A stretch of DNA of 64,000 nucleotides, taken from the NCBI GenBank assembly GCA_963778525.1, contig CAVZUJ010000001.1:1178001-1242000 (forward strand), in the 5' to 3' direction. Position numbers and translations under genes: made by a program. The notes beneath the pieces are model-generated. The model made no database searches, was not told the DNA's origin, and saw nothing but the letters and a program-made list of their open reading frames with translations. Shown one piece after another: positions 16,807-24,983 of the stretch. This stretch comes from Schlegelella_A sp963778525 (GTDB lineage Bacteria > Pseudomonadota > Gammaproteobacteria > Burkholderiales > Burkholderiaceae_C). Position 1 is the first letter of the stretch, and each line of letters opens with the position of its first letter.

Positions 16807-18074
16807 CAATAGCGATGTCGAGTGGCGAACAAGGCCACGCGCATGAGCGCGTAAGCCAGCCAGGCCATCCCGCGGGTGGTGAACGGCCGCTTGTTGTGGG
16901 TCTTCGGCTCGATGCGCAGACCCACCTTGTTCACCGCCTCGACCAGCTGCGCGCGCAGCTCGGCGGCGAAGGCGTCGTCGCGAATGAAGACGTTCGCTTC
17001 GCGTGCCAGCAGCAGGCTGATCGGATCGAGATTCGACGAGCCGACGGTGGCAATGGCGCCCCCTTCGCTATCGAAGACCGCGACCTTGGCATGCAGGAAG
17101 CTCGGCTCGTATTCGATGATCTCGACGCCGGCGTCGAGCAGCGCGCCGTACATCGCCCGGCTCGTATGGTGCTGCATGAAGTACTCGTAGCGCCCCTGCA
17201 GCAGCAAGGTCACGCGCACCCCGCGCCGCGCCGCCTTCAGCAGATCGCTCTGCAGGGCGATGCCGGGCACGAAATAGGCGTTGGCGATGACGATCTCGCT
17301 CTTCGCCTGGCCGATCGCATAGCGATAGAAGTGCTCGATGCGCTTGCGAAAGCGCAGGTTGTCGCGCAACACCAGACCGGCGAGCATGCCGGCGGCGCCA
17401 TCCGCGGATGCGGCATCGAGATTCTCGGCGGCGATTTCCGGGTCGCTCATGTCGGTGCCGGCTCGCGCTGCCGCGCGCACCGCTTGCAGCGCCCGGCCGA
17501 AATCGTAGTTGCGCGCCTCGTGCGTCACCTGCATGCGCAGCCACAGCCGCGCCATCGTCTCGTGCGCGTCGGCGACGAGCGGGCCGGTCACGCGCACCGC
17601 AAAATCGAAGCGCGGCTGCTCGAGCTTGCCGTGATTGGGATCGAAATAGTCGTCGAGCAGGTTGATGCCGCCGCAAAAGGCAATCAGGCCATCGACGACC
17701 GCCAGCTTGCGGTGCAAGCGGCGCCAGCGCTTGGGCAGCATCAGGCGCCAGCCCTTGGCCGGATTGAAGACGCGCCATTCGACGCCGGCCGCTTGCCAGC
17801 GCGTCTGCCACTCTTCCGGCACGTCGGGCGTGCCGAAGCCGTCGACGACGATCCGCACCTTGACCTTGCGCGCGGCCGCGCGCTCCAGCGCCTCGGCGAT
17901 GGCCAGCACGGCGCCCGAGAACTCGAAGATGTAGGTCTCGAGCAGCACCTCGGCGCGGGCCGCATCGATGGCCGTCACCAACGCGGCGAAGAGCTCGCCG
18001 CCGCCCTTCAGCAGCTCGATCCGGTGGCCGACATGCAGGGCCTGCGTGGCTTCGGCAGCGTGTGACGTGGGCAT
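16806..18074 (-). CDS. clsB: cardiolipin synthase B-like phospholipase D protein
   Basis: A 422-residue phospholipase D-superfamily enzyme resembling ClsB, which joins phosphatidyl groups to make cardiolipin at the inner membrane. Two HKD active sites are visible. The first, HRKLAVVDGLIAFCGGINL, lies at about residue 117. The second, HAKVAVFDSEGGAIATVGSSN, lies at about 325. Both retain His, Lys and Asp. No N-terminal membrane helices are present, as in ClsB and unlike ClsA. ATG 18074 lies eight bases after the stop of the endonuclease/exonuclease/phosphatase-family gene. That is the usual partner of clsB in many proteobacteria, where the pair is cotranscribed. Confidence 0.88.
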   Translation of the reverse strand: MPTSHAAEATQALHVGHRIELLKGGGELFAALVTAIDAARAEVLLETYIFEFSGAVLAIAEALERAAARKVKVRIVVDGFGTPDVPEEWQTRWQAAGVEWRVFNPAKGWRLMLPKRWRRLHRKLAVVDGLIAFCGGINLLDDYFDPNHGKLEQPRFDFAVRVTGPLVADAHETMARLWLRMQVTHEARNYDFGRALQAVRAAARAGTDMSDPEIAAENLDAASADGAAGMLAGLVLRDNLRFRKRIEHFYRYAIGQAKSEIVIANAYFVPGIALQSDLLKAARRGVRVTLLLQGRYEYFMQHHTSRAMYGALLDAGVEIIEYEPSFLHAKVAVFDSEGGAIATVGSSNLDPISLLLAREANVFIRDDAFAAELRAQLVEAVNKVGLRIEPKTHNKRPFTTRGMAWLAYALMRVALFATRHRY

Positions 18075-18082
18075 GGCAGCCC

Positions 18083-18889
18083 TCAGAGCAACTCGAGCTC
18101 CGCGACGAGGGGCAGATGGTCCGACATGCGCGCCCAGGCCGTGCCGCGCGGCACGCTGGTCGACAGGCAGCGAAACCCGCGCACATAGATGCGGTCCATC
18201 GAGAACATCGGAATGCGCGAAGGAAAGGTGTTGGCGCGTGCCGGCGCCACGCCGCTCATGACGGCCCGGGTCAGCGTGCAATGCTCCATCAGCGCGTCGA
18301 GCCGCTGGCCCCAATCGTTGAAGTCGCCGGCGACGATCAAGGCCTCCTCCTTCGGCACGTGGTGGGTGATGAACTCACGCAGGCGCTCCACCTGGCGAAC
18401 CCGGCTCGCATGGATCAGGCCGAAATGCGCGACGATGGAATGCACCGTCGTGCCATTCCAGCTCACCGGCACGTGCAGCAGGCCGCGCTGCTCGAAGCGA
18501 TGGTCGGAAACGTCGTGGTGGCCGATGTCGCCGAGCGGCCAGCGCGACAGCAGTGCGTTGCCGTGCTCGCCGTCGCGCGTCACGGCATTGGTGCGATAGG
18601 CCACCTCGTAGCCTTCGGGCGCCAGGTAGTCGGCCTGCGGCACCTTCGGCCAGCCGACCTTGGTGTCCGGAAACTGGCGCGCCTCGGCGCGGTTCATGCG
18701 CCGCACCTCCTGCAGGAAGACGAGATCGGTATCGAGCGCCTCGATGCCGAGCACCAGGTTGTGGATCTCGAGGCGCTTCCTCGGCCCGACGCCGCGAACG
18801 CCCTTGTGGATGTTGTAGGTGGCCACGCGCAGCACGCTGCTCAGCTGCGTCGTCGTCGCGCCGCTCCCGGTGAGATTGAAGGCTCGCAT
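18083..18889 (-). CDS. endonuclease/exonuclease/phosphatase (EEP) family protein
   Basis: A 268-residue metal-dependent phosphodiesterase. The fold's signature residues are all present. They are ATYNIHKG (Asn), FLQEVRR (Glu, metal), IVAHFGL (His), VAGDFNDW (Asp/Asn) and the terminal SDHLPLVAEL (Asp-His). It is the YbhP-like protein commonly paired with clsB. A phospholipid or nucleic-acid substrate cannot be told apart from sequence. No signal peptide is seen. The gene sits between nudB (about 30 bases away) and clsB (eight bases), in the long minus-strand operon. Confidence 0.83.
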   Translation of the reverse strand: MRAFNLTGSGATTTQLSSVLRVATYNIHKGVRGVGPRKRLEIHNLVLGIEALDTDLVFLQEVRRMNRAEARQFPDTKVGWPKVPQADYLAPEGYEVAYRTNAVTRDGEHGNALLSRWPLGDIGHHDVSDHRFEQRGLLHVPVSWNGTTVHSIVAHFGLIHASRVRQVERLREFITHHVPKEEALIVAGDFNDWGQRLDALMEHCTLTRAVMSGVAPARANTFPSRIPMFSMDRIYVRGFRCLSTSVPRGTAWARMSDHLPLVAELELL

Positions 18890-18921
18890 GTGATGGCTGT
18901 TGCGATTGCAGGCCGTGCCGC

Positions 18922-19392
18922 TCAGCCGTGCAGGCGTTGCAGATGCAGGACGGCCTCGGCGTTCGAGGGCGAGGTGCAGCGGTCTGCCGCAGCGCGCCAG
19001 TCGAGCCACTCGAAGCGAAGATGCTCGCGTGGTGCCAGTCGCACCTCGATGTCGCGCGGCACCGCGAGGCCAAAGACGTACTCGGTGTTCCGGGTCACGC
19101 CCGGAGCATAGCGATGCCGCCATTGCGGATAGATTTCGTAGACATTGCGCATCTGCCAGTCGCGCAGGCAATTGGCGTGCACACGCGAGCTTCCGATCGC
19201 GATGCCGGTCTCTTCGCCGACTTCTCGCCGGCAAGTTTCCTCCAGCGGCTCGTCGATTTCATCCTTCGAGCCGGTGACGCTCTGCCAGAAGCCGGGCATG
19301 TCGGCACGCTCCAGCAGAAGGACGTCGAGATCGGACGTGTGGATGACGACGAGGACGGATTCGGGGATCTTGAATCGTCGCTCGTCGTTCAT
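18922..19392 (-). CDS. nudB: dihydroneopterin triphosphate diphosphatase
   Basis: A 156-residue Nudix hydrolase. NudB removes pyrophosphate from dihydroneopterin triphosphate in folate synthesis. The Nudix box is complete: GSKDEIDEPLEETCRREVGE, with EETGI following (about residues 39-62). The family-typical PESVLVVIHT strand and WLDWRAA near the C terminus fit NudB of proteobacteria. Position just downstream of aspS is the same as in E. coli, which supports the assignment. The start at 19392 is ATG; the 320 bases between it and aspS are filled by inverted repeats. Confidence 0.88.
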   Translation of the reverse strand: MNDERRFKIPESVLVVIHTSDLDVLLLERADMPGFWQSVTGSKDEIDEPLEETCRREVGEETGIAIGSSRVHANCLRDWQMRNVYEIYPQWRHRYAPGVTRNTEYVFGLAVPRDIEVRLAPREHLRFEWLDWRAAADRCTSPSNAEAVLHLQRLHG

Positions 19393-19450
19393 GGGAGTGG
19401 TGCGATGCGCTTGGTGGTGCACGCGGCCGGGAGCATCGGGCGGGGGACTC

Positions 19451-19690
19451 CGCTCATGTCCCCCGACGACCGCCTGAAGGCGCTCGTCTCCTCCTTTACT
19501 TCGCTGCGTCCCCCACCCGACGCTCCCGGCCGAGCCGGGTCGGATGAGACAAAAAGAAAGAGCGAGAGGCTCGGTGCGGGATCGGGGCGATGGGGCGTTC
19601 TGTGGAGCGAAGTAAAGGAGGAGGCGAGAGCCATACCTGGCTCTCGCCGGGGGACATGAGCGCAACAGAGCGCCCCGTCGCCCCGATCCC
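19451..19690. repeat. nested inverted-repeat block between aspS and nudB
   Basis: This noncoding block contains four inverted repeats. The outer arms 19451-19465 and 19648-19662 match 15 of 15. The inner arms 19483-19505 and 19606-19628 match 22 of 23 and contain a purine/pyrimidine tract reading CTCCTTTACTTCGCT on one strand. A separate perfect 11-bp hairpin lies at 19623-19633/19638-19648. An alternative, crossing pair is 19578-19597/19671-19690 (19 of 20). The nested arms would fold into one long cruciform or RNA stem. The composition is unlike a simple terminator. It could be a REP/MITE-like dispersed element, a processing structure between aspS and nudB, or both. Confidence 0.75.
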
Positions 19691-19712
19691 TCGCCGCCGA
19701 GATCACGGGCGA

Positions 19713-21506
19713 CTAGACCGAAGCAGCCTGCGTACTCCGCAACCGGATATGCAGCTCTCGTAGCTGCTTCTCGTCCACAGGTCCCGGCGCATTGGTGAGC
19801 AGATCCTGCGCCCGCTGCGTCTTGGGGAAGGCAATGACGTCGCGCAAAGACTCGGCGCCCGTCATCAGCATCACGAAGCGGTCGAGGCCGATGGCGATGC
19901 CGCCGTGCGGCGGCGCGCCGTATTGCAGCGCGTCTAGCAGGAAGCCGAACTTGGCTTGCGCTTCGTCGGCATCGATCTTCAGGGCCCGGAAGACCTTGCT
20001 CTGCACGTCTTCCTTGTGGATCCGGACCGAGCCGCCGCCGAGCTCGATGCCGTTGAGCACCACGTCGTAGGCCTTGGCGACGCACCGGCCGGGCTCGGTC
20101 TCGAGCCAGTCTTCATGCCCATCCTTGGGCGAGGTGAAGGGGTGATGCACGGCGTTCCAGCGACCGGCAGCGTCGTCGTACTCGAACATCGGGAAGTCGA
20201 TGACCCAGAGCGGCTCCCATTCGCCCTGCACGAGCCCGCGCGACTTGCCGAATTCGCTGTGCCCGACCTTGACGCGCAAGGCGCCGAGCGCATCGTTGAC
20301 GACCGAGCTCTTGTCGGCACCGAAGAAGATCAGATCGCCGTCCTTGGCGCCGGTGCGCTCGAGCACCGCGGCCAGCGCCGCGTCGTGCAGGTTCTTCACG
20401 ACCGGCGACTGCAGGCCCTCGCGGCCTTTCGAGACATCGTTGACCTTGATCCAGGCCAGGCCCTTGGCGCCATAGATCTTCACGAACTCGGTGTAGGCAT
20501 CGATCTCGCCGCGCGTCATCTCGCCGCCGCCCGGAACGCGCAGCGCCGCGACGCGGCCGCCCTTCATCTTCGCCGGTGCCGAGAAGACCTTGAAGTCGAC
20601 GTCGGCCATCACGCCGGTGAGCTCGGTGAGCTGCAGCTTGACGCGCAGGTCGGGCTTGTCGGAGCCGTACAGGCGCATCGCGTCGGTGTAGGTCATCACC
20701 GGAAACGGCGGCAGGTCGACGCCGATGGCGTGCTTGACCGTGCTGCGGATCATGCCTTCGAACATCGTGCGGATCTCCTCTTCGGCGAGGAAGGAGGTCT
20801 CGATGTCGATCTGCGTGAACTCCGGCTGCCGGTCGGCGCGCAGGTCTTCGTCGCGAAAGCACTTCGTGATCTGGTAGTAGCGGTCGAAGCCGGCCACCAT
20901 CAAGAGCTGCTTGAAGAGCTGCGGCGATTGCGGCAGCGCGAAGAACATGCCGTCGTGGACGCGGCTGGGCACCAAGTAGTCGCGCGCGCCTTCGGGCGTG
21001 CTCTTCGTCAGCATCGGCGTCTCGATGTCGATGAAGCCGTTGCTGTCCAGAAAGCGCCGAACTTCCATCGCCATGCGGTAGCGCAGCATCATGTTGCGCT
21101 GCATCTGCGGCCGGCGCAGGTCGAGCACGCGGTGCGTGAGGCGAGTCGTCTCGGAGAGGTTTTCCTCGTCGAGCTGGAACGGCGGGGTGACGCTGGGGTT
21201 GAGCACCTCGAGCTCGTGGCAGAGCACCTCGATCTTGCCGCTGGTGAGGCTCGTGTTCTCGGTGCCGGCGGGGCGCGCCCGCACCAGGCCCGTCACCTTC
21301 AGGCAGAACTCGTTGCGCACGTCTTCGGCGACGGCGAAGGTGGCGGCCCGATCCGGATCGCAGACGATCTGCACCAGGCCCTCGCGGTCGCGCAGGTCGA
21401 TGAAGATCACGCCGCCATGGTCGCGGCGGCGGTGCGCCCAGCCCATCAGCGTGACCGTCTGGCCGAGGAGCGCTTCGCTCACCAGGCCGCAATACGTCGT
21501 TCTCAT
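19713..21506 (-). CDS. aspS: aspartyl-tRNA synthetase, probably non-discriminating
   Basis: A 597-residue class II synthetase, full bacterial length with the GAD insertion. The anticodon-binding OB domain occupies about 1-110. Motif 2 lies in CFRDEDLRADRQPEFTQID and motif 3 in GGIAIGLDRFVML. His30 (RRRDHGG) and Gly81 (RPAGTEN) correspond to the two positions that mark the relaxed AspRS of Pseudomonas aeruginosa. That enzyme also charges tRNA-Asn and relies on GatCAB. I infer the same here. The ATG at 21506 is preferred over GTG 21509 because MRTxYCG is the conserved N terminus. GGAG lies about ten bases upstream. Confidence 0.95.
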   Translation of the reverse strand: MRTTYCGLVSEALLGQTVTLMGWAHRRRDHGGVIFIDLRDREGLVQIVCDPDRAATFAVAEDVRNEFCLKVTGLVRARPAGTENTSLTSGKIEVLCHELEVLNPSVTPPFQLDEENLSETTRLTHRVLDLRRPQMQRNMMLRYRMAMEVRRFLDSNGFIDIETPMLTKSTPEGARDYLVPSRVHDGMFFALPQSPQLFKQLLMVAGFDRYYQITKCFRDEDLRADRQPEFTQIDIETSFLAEEEIRTMFEGMIRSTVKHAIGVDLPPFPVMTYTDAMRLYGSDKPDLRVKLQLTELTGVMADVDFKVFSAPAKMKGGRVAALRVPGGGEMTRGEIDAYTEFVKIYGAKGLAWIKVNDVSKGREGLQSPVVKNLHDAALAAVLERTGAKDGDLIFFGADKSSVVNDALGALRVKVGHSEFGKSRGLVQGEWEPLWVIDFPMFEYDDAAGRWNAVHHPFTSPKDGHEDWLETEPGRCVAKAYDVVLNGIELGGGSVRIHKEDVQSKVFRALKIDADEAQAKFGFLLDALQYGAPPHGGIAIGLDRFVMLMTGAESLRDVIAFPKTQRAQDLLTNAPGPVDEKQLRELHIRLRSTQAASV

Positions 21507-21624
21507 CACATCACTCCATCATTCTTCGGAAGATCGCGAAGCGCCGTGTCGCGTGCGCTTCGCCGCCGGATCGGCGCTGGGCCGCGTCTGGATGCGGCCG
21601 GGGGGCTGAGCGGGTGCCGGGCGC

Positions 21625-22281
21625 TCAGCCGATCGAATTTCGCAGTGGCACGGGCGTGCGCTCGAGCACCAGCGGCGGCGCGACGACGCCCATCGAGATC
21701 ACGTACTTGAGCGCATCGTCGACGCTCATCGCCAATGGAATCACCTCGACGCGCTTGACCATGAGAAAGAAGCCCGAGGTCGGATTCGGTGTCGTCGGCA
21801 CATAGATGCTGACGAAGTCGCCCGGCAGGTGATTGGCCGCCTCGCCGCCCGGCCTGCCGGTGACGAAGGCGATGGTCCACGCGCCCTCGCGCGGATACTG
21901 CACCAGCACGGCTTCGCGAAAGGCATTGCCATTGCTGGAGAACAGCGTGTCCGAGACCTGCCGCACCGAGTTGTAGATCGACTTCACGATCGGAATGCGG
22001 CTGAGCACCCGGTTTCCCTGGCGCAGCGCCCACTGGCCGACCACGTTGGTGGCGAAGATGCCGGTGACCAGCAGGCCGATCAGCATGACGATCACGCCGA
22101 GGCCCGGGATCTTGCGCAGCAGCTCGATGAAGTTGTGCGTGCCTTCGGGCAGCACCGCCTGCGAGCCGTTGAGCAGCCAGACGAAAACGCCGTCGAGCAC
22201 GCCGAGCACCGCCTGCAGGACCCAGATGGTCACGGCAAGCGGCAGCCAGACGAGCAGACCGGCGATGAGATATTTCTTCAA
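21625..22281 (-). CDS. DUF502 family membrane protein
   Basis: A 218-residue inner-membrane protein of the DUF502 family, function unknown. Two hydrophobic helices lie near the N terminus (about 5-27 and 58-80), followed by a conserved soluble part. That part includes RIPIVKSIYNSVRQVSDTL, PREGAWTIAFVTG and PTTPNPTSGFFLMV. The likely start is TTG 22281 (LKKYLIAGLLVWLP aligned with the usual MKKYL start); no ATG is available near. The gene lies 15 bases after FmdB and 118 bases before aspS, an order conserved in Burkholderiales. Confidence 0.82.
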   Translation of the reverse strand: MKKYLIAGLLVWLPLAVTIWVLQAVLGVLDGVFVWLLNGSQAVLPEGTHNFIELLRKIPGLGVIVMLIGLLVTGIFATNVVGQWALRQGNRVLSRIPIVKSIYNSVRQVSDTLFSSNGNAFREAVLVQYPREGAWTIAFVTGRPGGEAANHLPGDFVSIYVPTTPNPTSGFFLMVKRVEVIPLAMSVDDALKYVISMGVVAPPLVLERTPVPLRNSIG

Positions 22282-22295
22282 GGGCGGCTCGCTGC

Positions 22296-22718
22296 TCAGC
22301 TTCCGGTCTTGCCTGAAGCGCCTGGAGCCGGCGCCGACGCTGCTGCCGAAGGCGCCGGGCTGGCGGCTGCCGGAGCGGGCGCCGACGCGGGCGCGCTCTC
22401 GCTCTTGTTCGCCGCCTCGCCAGCGCTGGCATCGCTCTTGGCCGCGCCCTCGCCGCCCTTGGCGTCGCCGGCCTTGTCGTCGCTCTTGGCCGCGCCCTTG
22501 TCGCCCACGGCGGCCTCGGCCGTCTTGCCTTTGCCATCGCCACGGAAGTCGGTGACGTACCAGCCCGAGCCCTTCAACTGGAAGCCCGCCGCCGTCACCT
22601 GCTTGACATAGGTCGACTGTCCGCACTCGGGGCACACCGTGAGCACCGGGTCGGACATTCTCTGGAGCACGTCCTGCGCGTGGCCGCAGTTCGAGCAGCG
22701 ATAGGCATAGATCGGCAT
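22296..22718 (-). CDS. FmdB-type zinc ribbon protein with long low-complexity tail
   Basis: A 140-residue protein. The first ~45 residues form the FmdB regulatory zinc ribbon with CSNCG and CPECG pairs (YRCSNCGHAQD...VCPECGQ). The conserved GFQLKGSGWYVTDF segment follows. From about residue 60 on, the chain is a low-complexity run of Ala, Lys, Asp, Ser and Pro, probably disordered. The exact role is unknown; the family is named after a regulator of formamidase expression. It is transcribed with DUF502 and aspS. Confidence 0.85.
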   Translation of the reverse strand: MPIYAYRCSNCGHAQDVLQRMSDPVLTVCPECGQSTYVKQVTAAGFQLKGSGWYVTDFRGDGKGKTAEAAVGDKGAAKSDDKAGDAKGGEGAAKSDASAGEAANKSESAPASAPAPAAASPAPSAAASAPAPGASGKTGS

Positions 22719-22798
22719 TGCGGGGCCCCTTCGGGGGTCGAAACGGACAACCTAGCAGTATAAATCTCGGCGCTCGTTCGCGCCGCATTGCCCCGCCG

Positions 22799-24352
22799 TC
22801 AGTGCAGGCGAAGGTACACGGCGAACTGGACCACCACCAGGCCGACGACGAAGCCGATGGCCGCAATCAGCACGGCCGTGAGCAGCCGGTTGGTGCGCCG
22901 CTGCTCGGCCAGCAGGGCCTCGAGCGCACGCTGCTGCGCCGGTGGCGTGGGCTGCAAGGCGCCGTGGATGAGGCGCGGAAGCTGCGGCAGCAAGTGCACG
23001 AAACGCGGCGCCTCCTTCTTCAGCTGTTCGAGCAGCCCGGACCAGCCGACCTGCTCGTTCATCCAGCGCTCGAGGAAGGGTTTGGCCGTGCTCCACAGGT
23101 CGAGCTCCGGGTCGAGGTCGCGGCCCAGGCCTTCGACGTTGAGCAAGGTCTTCTGCAGCAGCACGAGCTGCGGCTGGATCTCGACGTTGAAGCGGCGCGA
23201 GGTCTGGAACAGGCGCAGCAGCACCTGGCCGAGCGAGATGTCCTTCAGCGGCCGGTCGAACTGCGGCTCGCAGACGGCACGGATCGCGCCTTCGAGCTCG
23301 TCGATCCGCGTCATCGGCGGCACCCAGCCGCTTTCCACGTGCAGCTCGGCCACGCGCTTGTAGTCGCGATGGAAGAAGGCGATGAAGTTCTGCGCCAGGT
23401 AGTCCTTGTCGCTCTCGGTCAACGTGCCGACGATGCCGAAGTCGAGCGAGATGTAGCGGCCGAAGGTCTCCGGCGCGATCGAGACCTGGATGTTGCCGGG
23501 GTGCATGTCGGCGTGGAAGAAGCCGTCGCGAAAGACCTGGGTGAAGAAGATGGTGACGCCGTCGCGCGCCAGCTTCGGGATGTCGACGCCGGCGTCGCGC
23601 AGCCGCTGCACGTGGCTGATCGGCACGCCGTTCATGCGCTCCATCACGATCACGTCGGAGGCGCAGAGCTCCCACACCATCTCCGGCACGAGCACGAGCC
23701 CTAGGCCCAGCATGTTGCGGCGCAGCTGCGCTGCGTTCGCCGCCTCGCGCACGAGATCGAGCTCGTCGTGGAGGTAGTTGTCGAACTCGGCGACGACCTG
23801 GCGCGGCTTCAGGCGTTTGCCGTCGGCGAAGAGACGCTCGACCATCCTCGCGAGCTGGCGCATGAGCGCGAGGTCGTCCTCGATCGCGGCGAGCATGCCT
23901 GGCCGCAGCACCTTCACGGCGACCTCGCGCCCGCTCTTGAGCACCGCGAAGTGCACCTGTGCGATCGAAGCGCTGGCCACCGGCGCGGCATCGAAGCTCG
24001 AGAAGATCGCGTCGATGGGTTGCCCGAACGCGCGCTCCACCATGATCCGCGCCTGCTCGGCCGGAAACGGCGGCACGCGGTCTTGCAGCTTGGCCAGCTC
24101 GTCTGCGATGTCGGCCGGCAGGAGGTCGCGCCGCGTCGAAAGCACCTGTCCGAACTTGACGAAGATCGGCCCGAGCCGCTCGAGTCCCAGGCGGAGCCGC
24201 TCGCCGCGCGGCGCCGAGAGTGTCCGGCCGAAGGTGATGACGCGCACCAGGCCGCGCACCCAGCGCTGGCGAAAGCTCGACAGCGCCAGCTCGTCGAGTC
24301 CGAAGCGAAAGACCGTGACCCAGATGACGACGAGCCGGGCGACGTGCCTCAT
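22799..24352 (-). CDS. ubiB: ubiquinone biosynthesis kinase-like protein UbiB
   Basis: A 517-residue atypical kinase/ATPase of the ABC1/ADCK family needed for ubiquinone synthesis. The KxGQ motif is present (FVKFGQVLSTR), as are the Ala-rich loop ASASIAQVH, the VAVKVLRPG lysine, the ExD-type segment, the HADMHPGNI catalytic loop and LDFGIVGTL. Two hydrophobic helices end the protein (TAVLIAAIGFVVGLVVVQFAVY), as in other UbiB. Its ATG overlaps the ubiJ stop by four bases (ATGA), so the two are coupled. Confidence 0.93.
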   Translation of the reverse strand: MRHVARLVVIWVTVFRFGLDELALSSFRQRWVRGLVRVITFGRTLSAPRGERLRLGLERLGPIFVKFGQVLSTRRDLLPADIADELAKLQDRVPPFPAEQARIMVERAFGQPIDAIFSSFDAAPVASASIAQVHFAVLKSGREVAVKVLRPGMLAAIEDDLALMRQLARMVERLFADGKRLKPRQVVAEFDNYLHDELDLVREAANAAQLRRNMLGLGLVLVPEMVWELCASDVIVMERMNGVPISHVQRLRDAGVDIPKLARDGVTIFFTQVFRDGFFHADMHPGNIQVSIAPETFGRYISLDFGIVGTLTESDKDYLAQNFIAFFHRDYKRVAELHVESGWVPPMTRIDELEGAIRAVCEPQFDRPLKDISLGQVLLRLFQTSRRFNVEIQPQLVLLQKTLLNVEGLGRDLDPELDLWSTAKPFLERWMNEQVGWSGLLEQLKKEAPRFVHLLPQLPRLIHGALQPTPPAQQRALEALLAEQRRTNRLLTAVLIAAIGFVVGLVVVQFAVYLRLH

Positions 24353-24894
24353 CGTGGCGGCGGCTCCCCGGCCGGCCGCTCGCCGCGTCGGGCGAACGCG
24401 TCGAGCTTCTTCGCGCCCTCGCGCAAAGCCTTCGCCAGCGCGCTGCCGAAGCGCGAGATCTCGCGCGCCGGCGCGTCGCCGACGATGCGAGCCAGGTCGT
24501 CCTGGATGTCCCAGCGCAGGTTTTCGATGAGCCAGTTGACGTCGGTGGCAAAGGCCGCGTTGCCGTCGACGCTGATCGCGGGACGCTCCCCCACCATCAA
24601 CTTGGCCAGCACGAGCGCCGGATTCGATACCGCCACGCCGACGCGCAGGTCCGGCGCTGCCGTGGGCTCGGCGTCCAGCCATTCCACCAGCCCGGGCGGC
24701 GTGATCCGAAAGGCAAGCGGCGTGGGCGCCGGCAGCATCGCCGGCCAGCCTTCGAACTCGATCCGGATCGTGCGCAACGCGTGCGCGCGCAGCCGCTCCA
24801 TGGCTTGCGGCTCGGCGGAAATGACGTGGTTGACGAGAAGCACCACGCGCTCCATCACCGACTTTTCCGCAAGCGCTTTCATGGCCTCGAACAT
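24349..24894 (-). CDS. ubiJ: ubiquinone accessory factor with SCP2 domain (UbiJ)
   Basis: A 181-residue protein with an SCP2-like lipid-binding domain at about 15-130. An amphipathic C-terminal helix region follows. UbiJ binds lipid and, with UbiK and others, scaffolds the soluble Ubi complex. The identification rests on the SCP2 pattern (LVEWLDAEP, LMVGERPAISVDGNAAF) and on direct coupling to ubiB. In related genomes this gene follows ubiE and a Tim44-like gene. Here those lie 8.3 kb upstream, separated by rfbC and the tpsB-tpsA-caspase operon. Confidence 0.82.
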   Translation of the reverse strand: MFEAMKALAEKSVMERVVLLVNHVISAEPQAMERLRAHALRTIRIEFEGWPAMLPAPTPLAFRITPPGLVEWLDAEPTAAPDLRVGVAVSNPALVLAKLMVGERPAISVDGNAAFATDVNWLIENLRWDIQDDLARIVGDAPAREISRFGSALAKALREGAKKLDAFARRGERPAGEPPPR

Positions 24895-24983
24895 CCGTCG
24901 ATTGTAGGCACGCGACCCTGCCGAGCAGCCCCGCGCCGGCGCCGCCGCCGCGCGATCCTCGACAATGGCCGCAAGAGAATCAA

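Noticed and set aside
18922..20085. nudB starting far upstream in the long open frame into the repeat block and aspS
   Set aside because: The extra sequence is antisense-like and crosses the inverted repeats. The conserved NudB protein begins at 19392.
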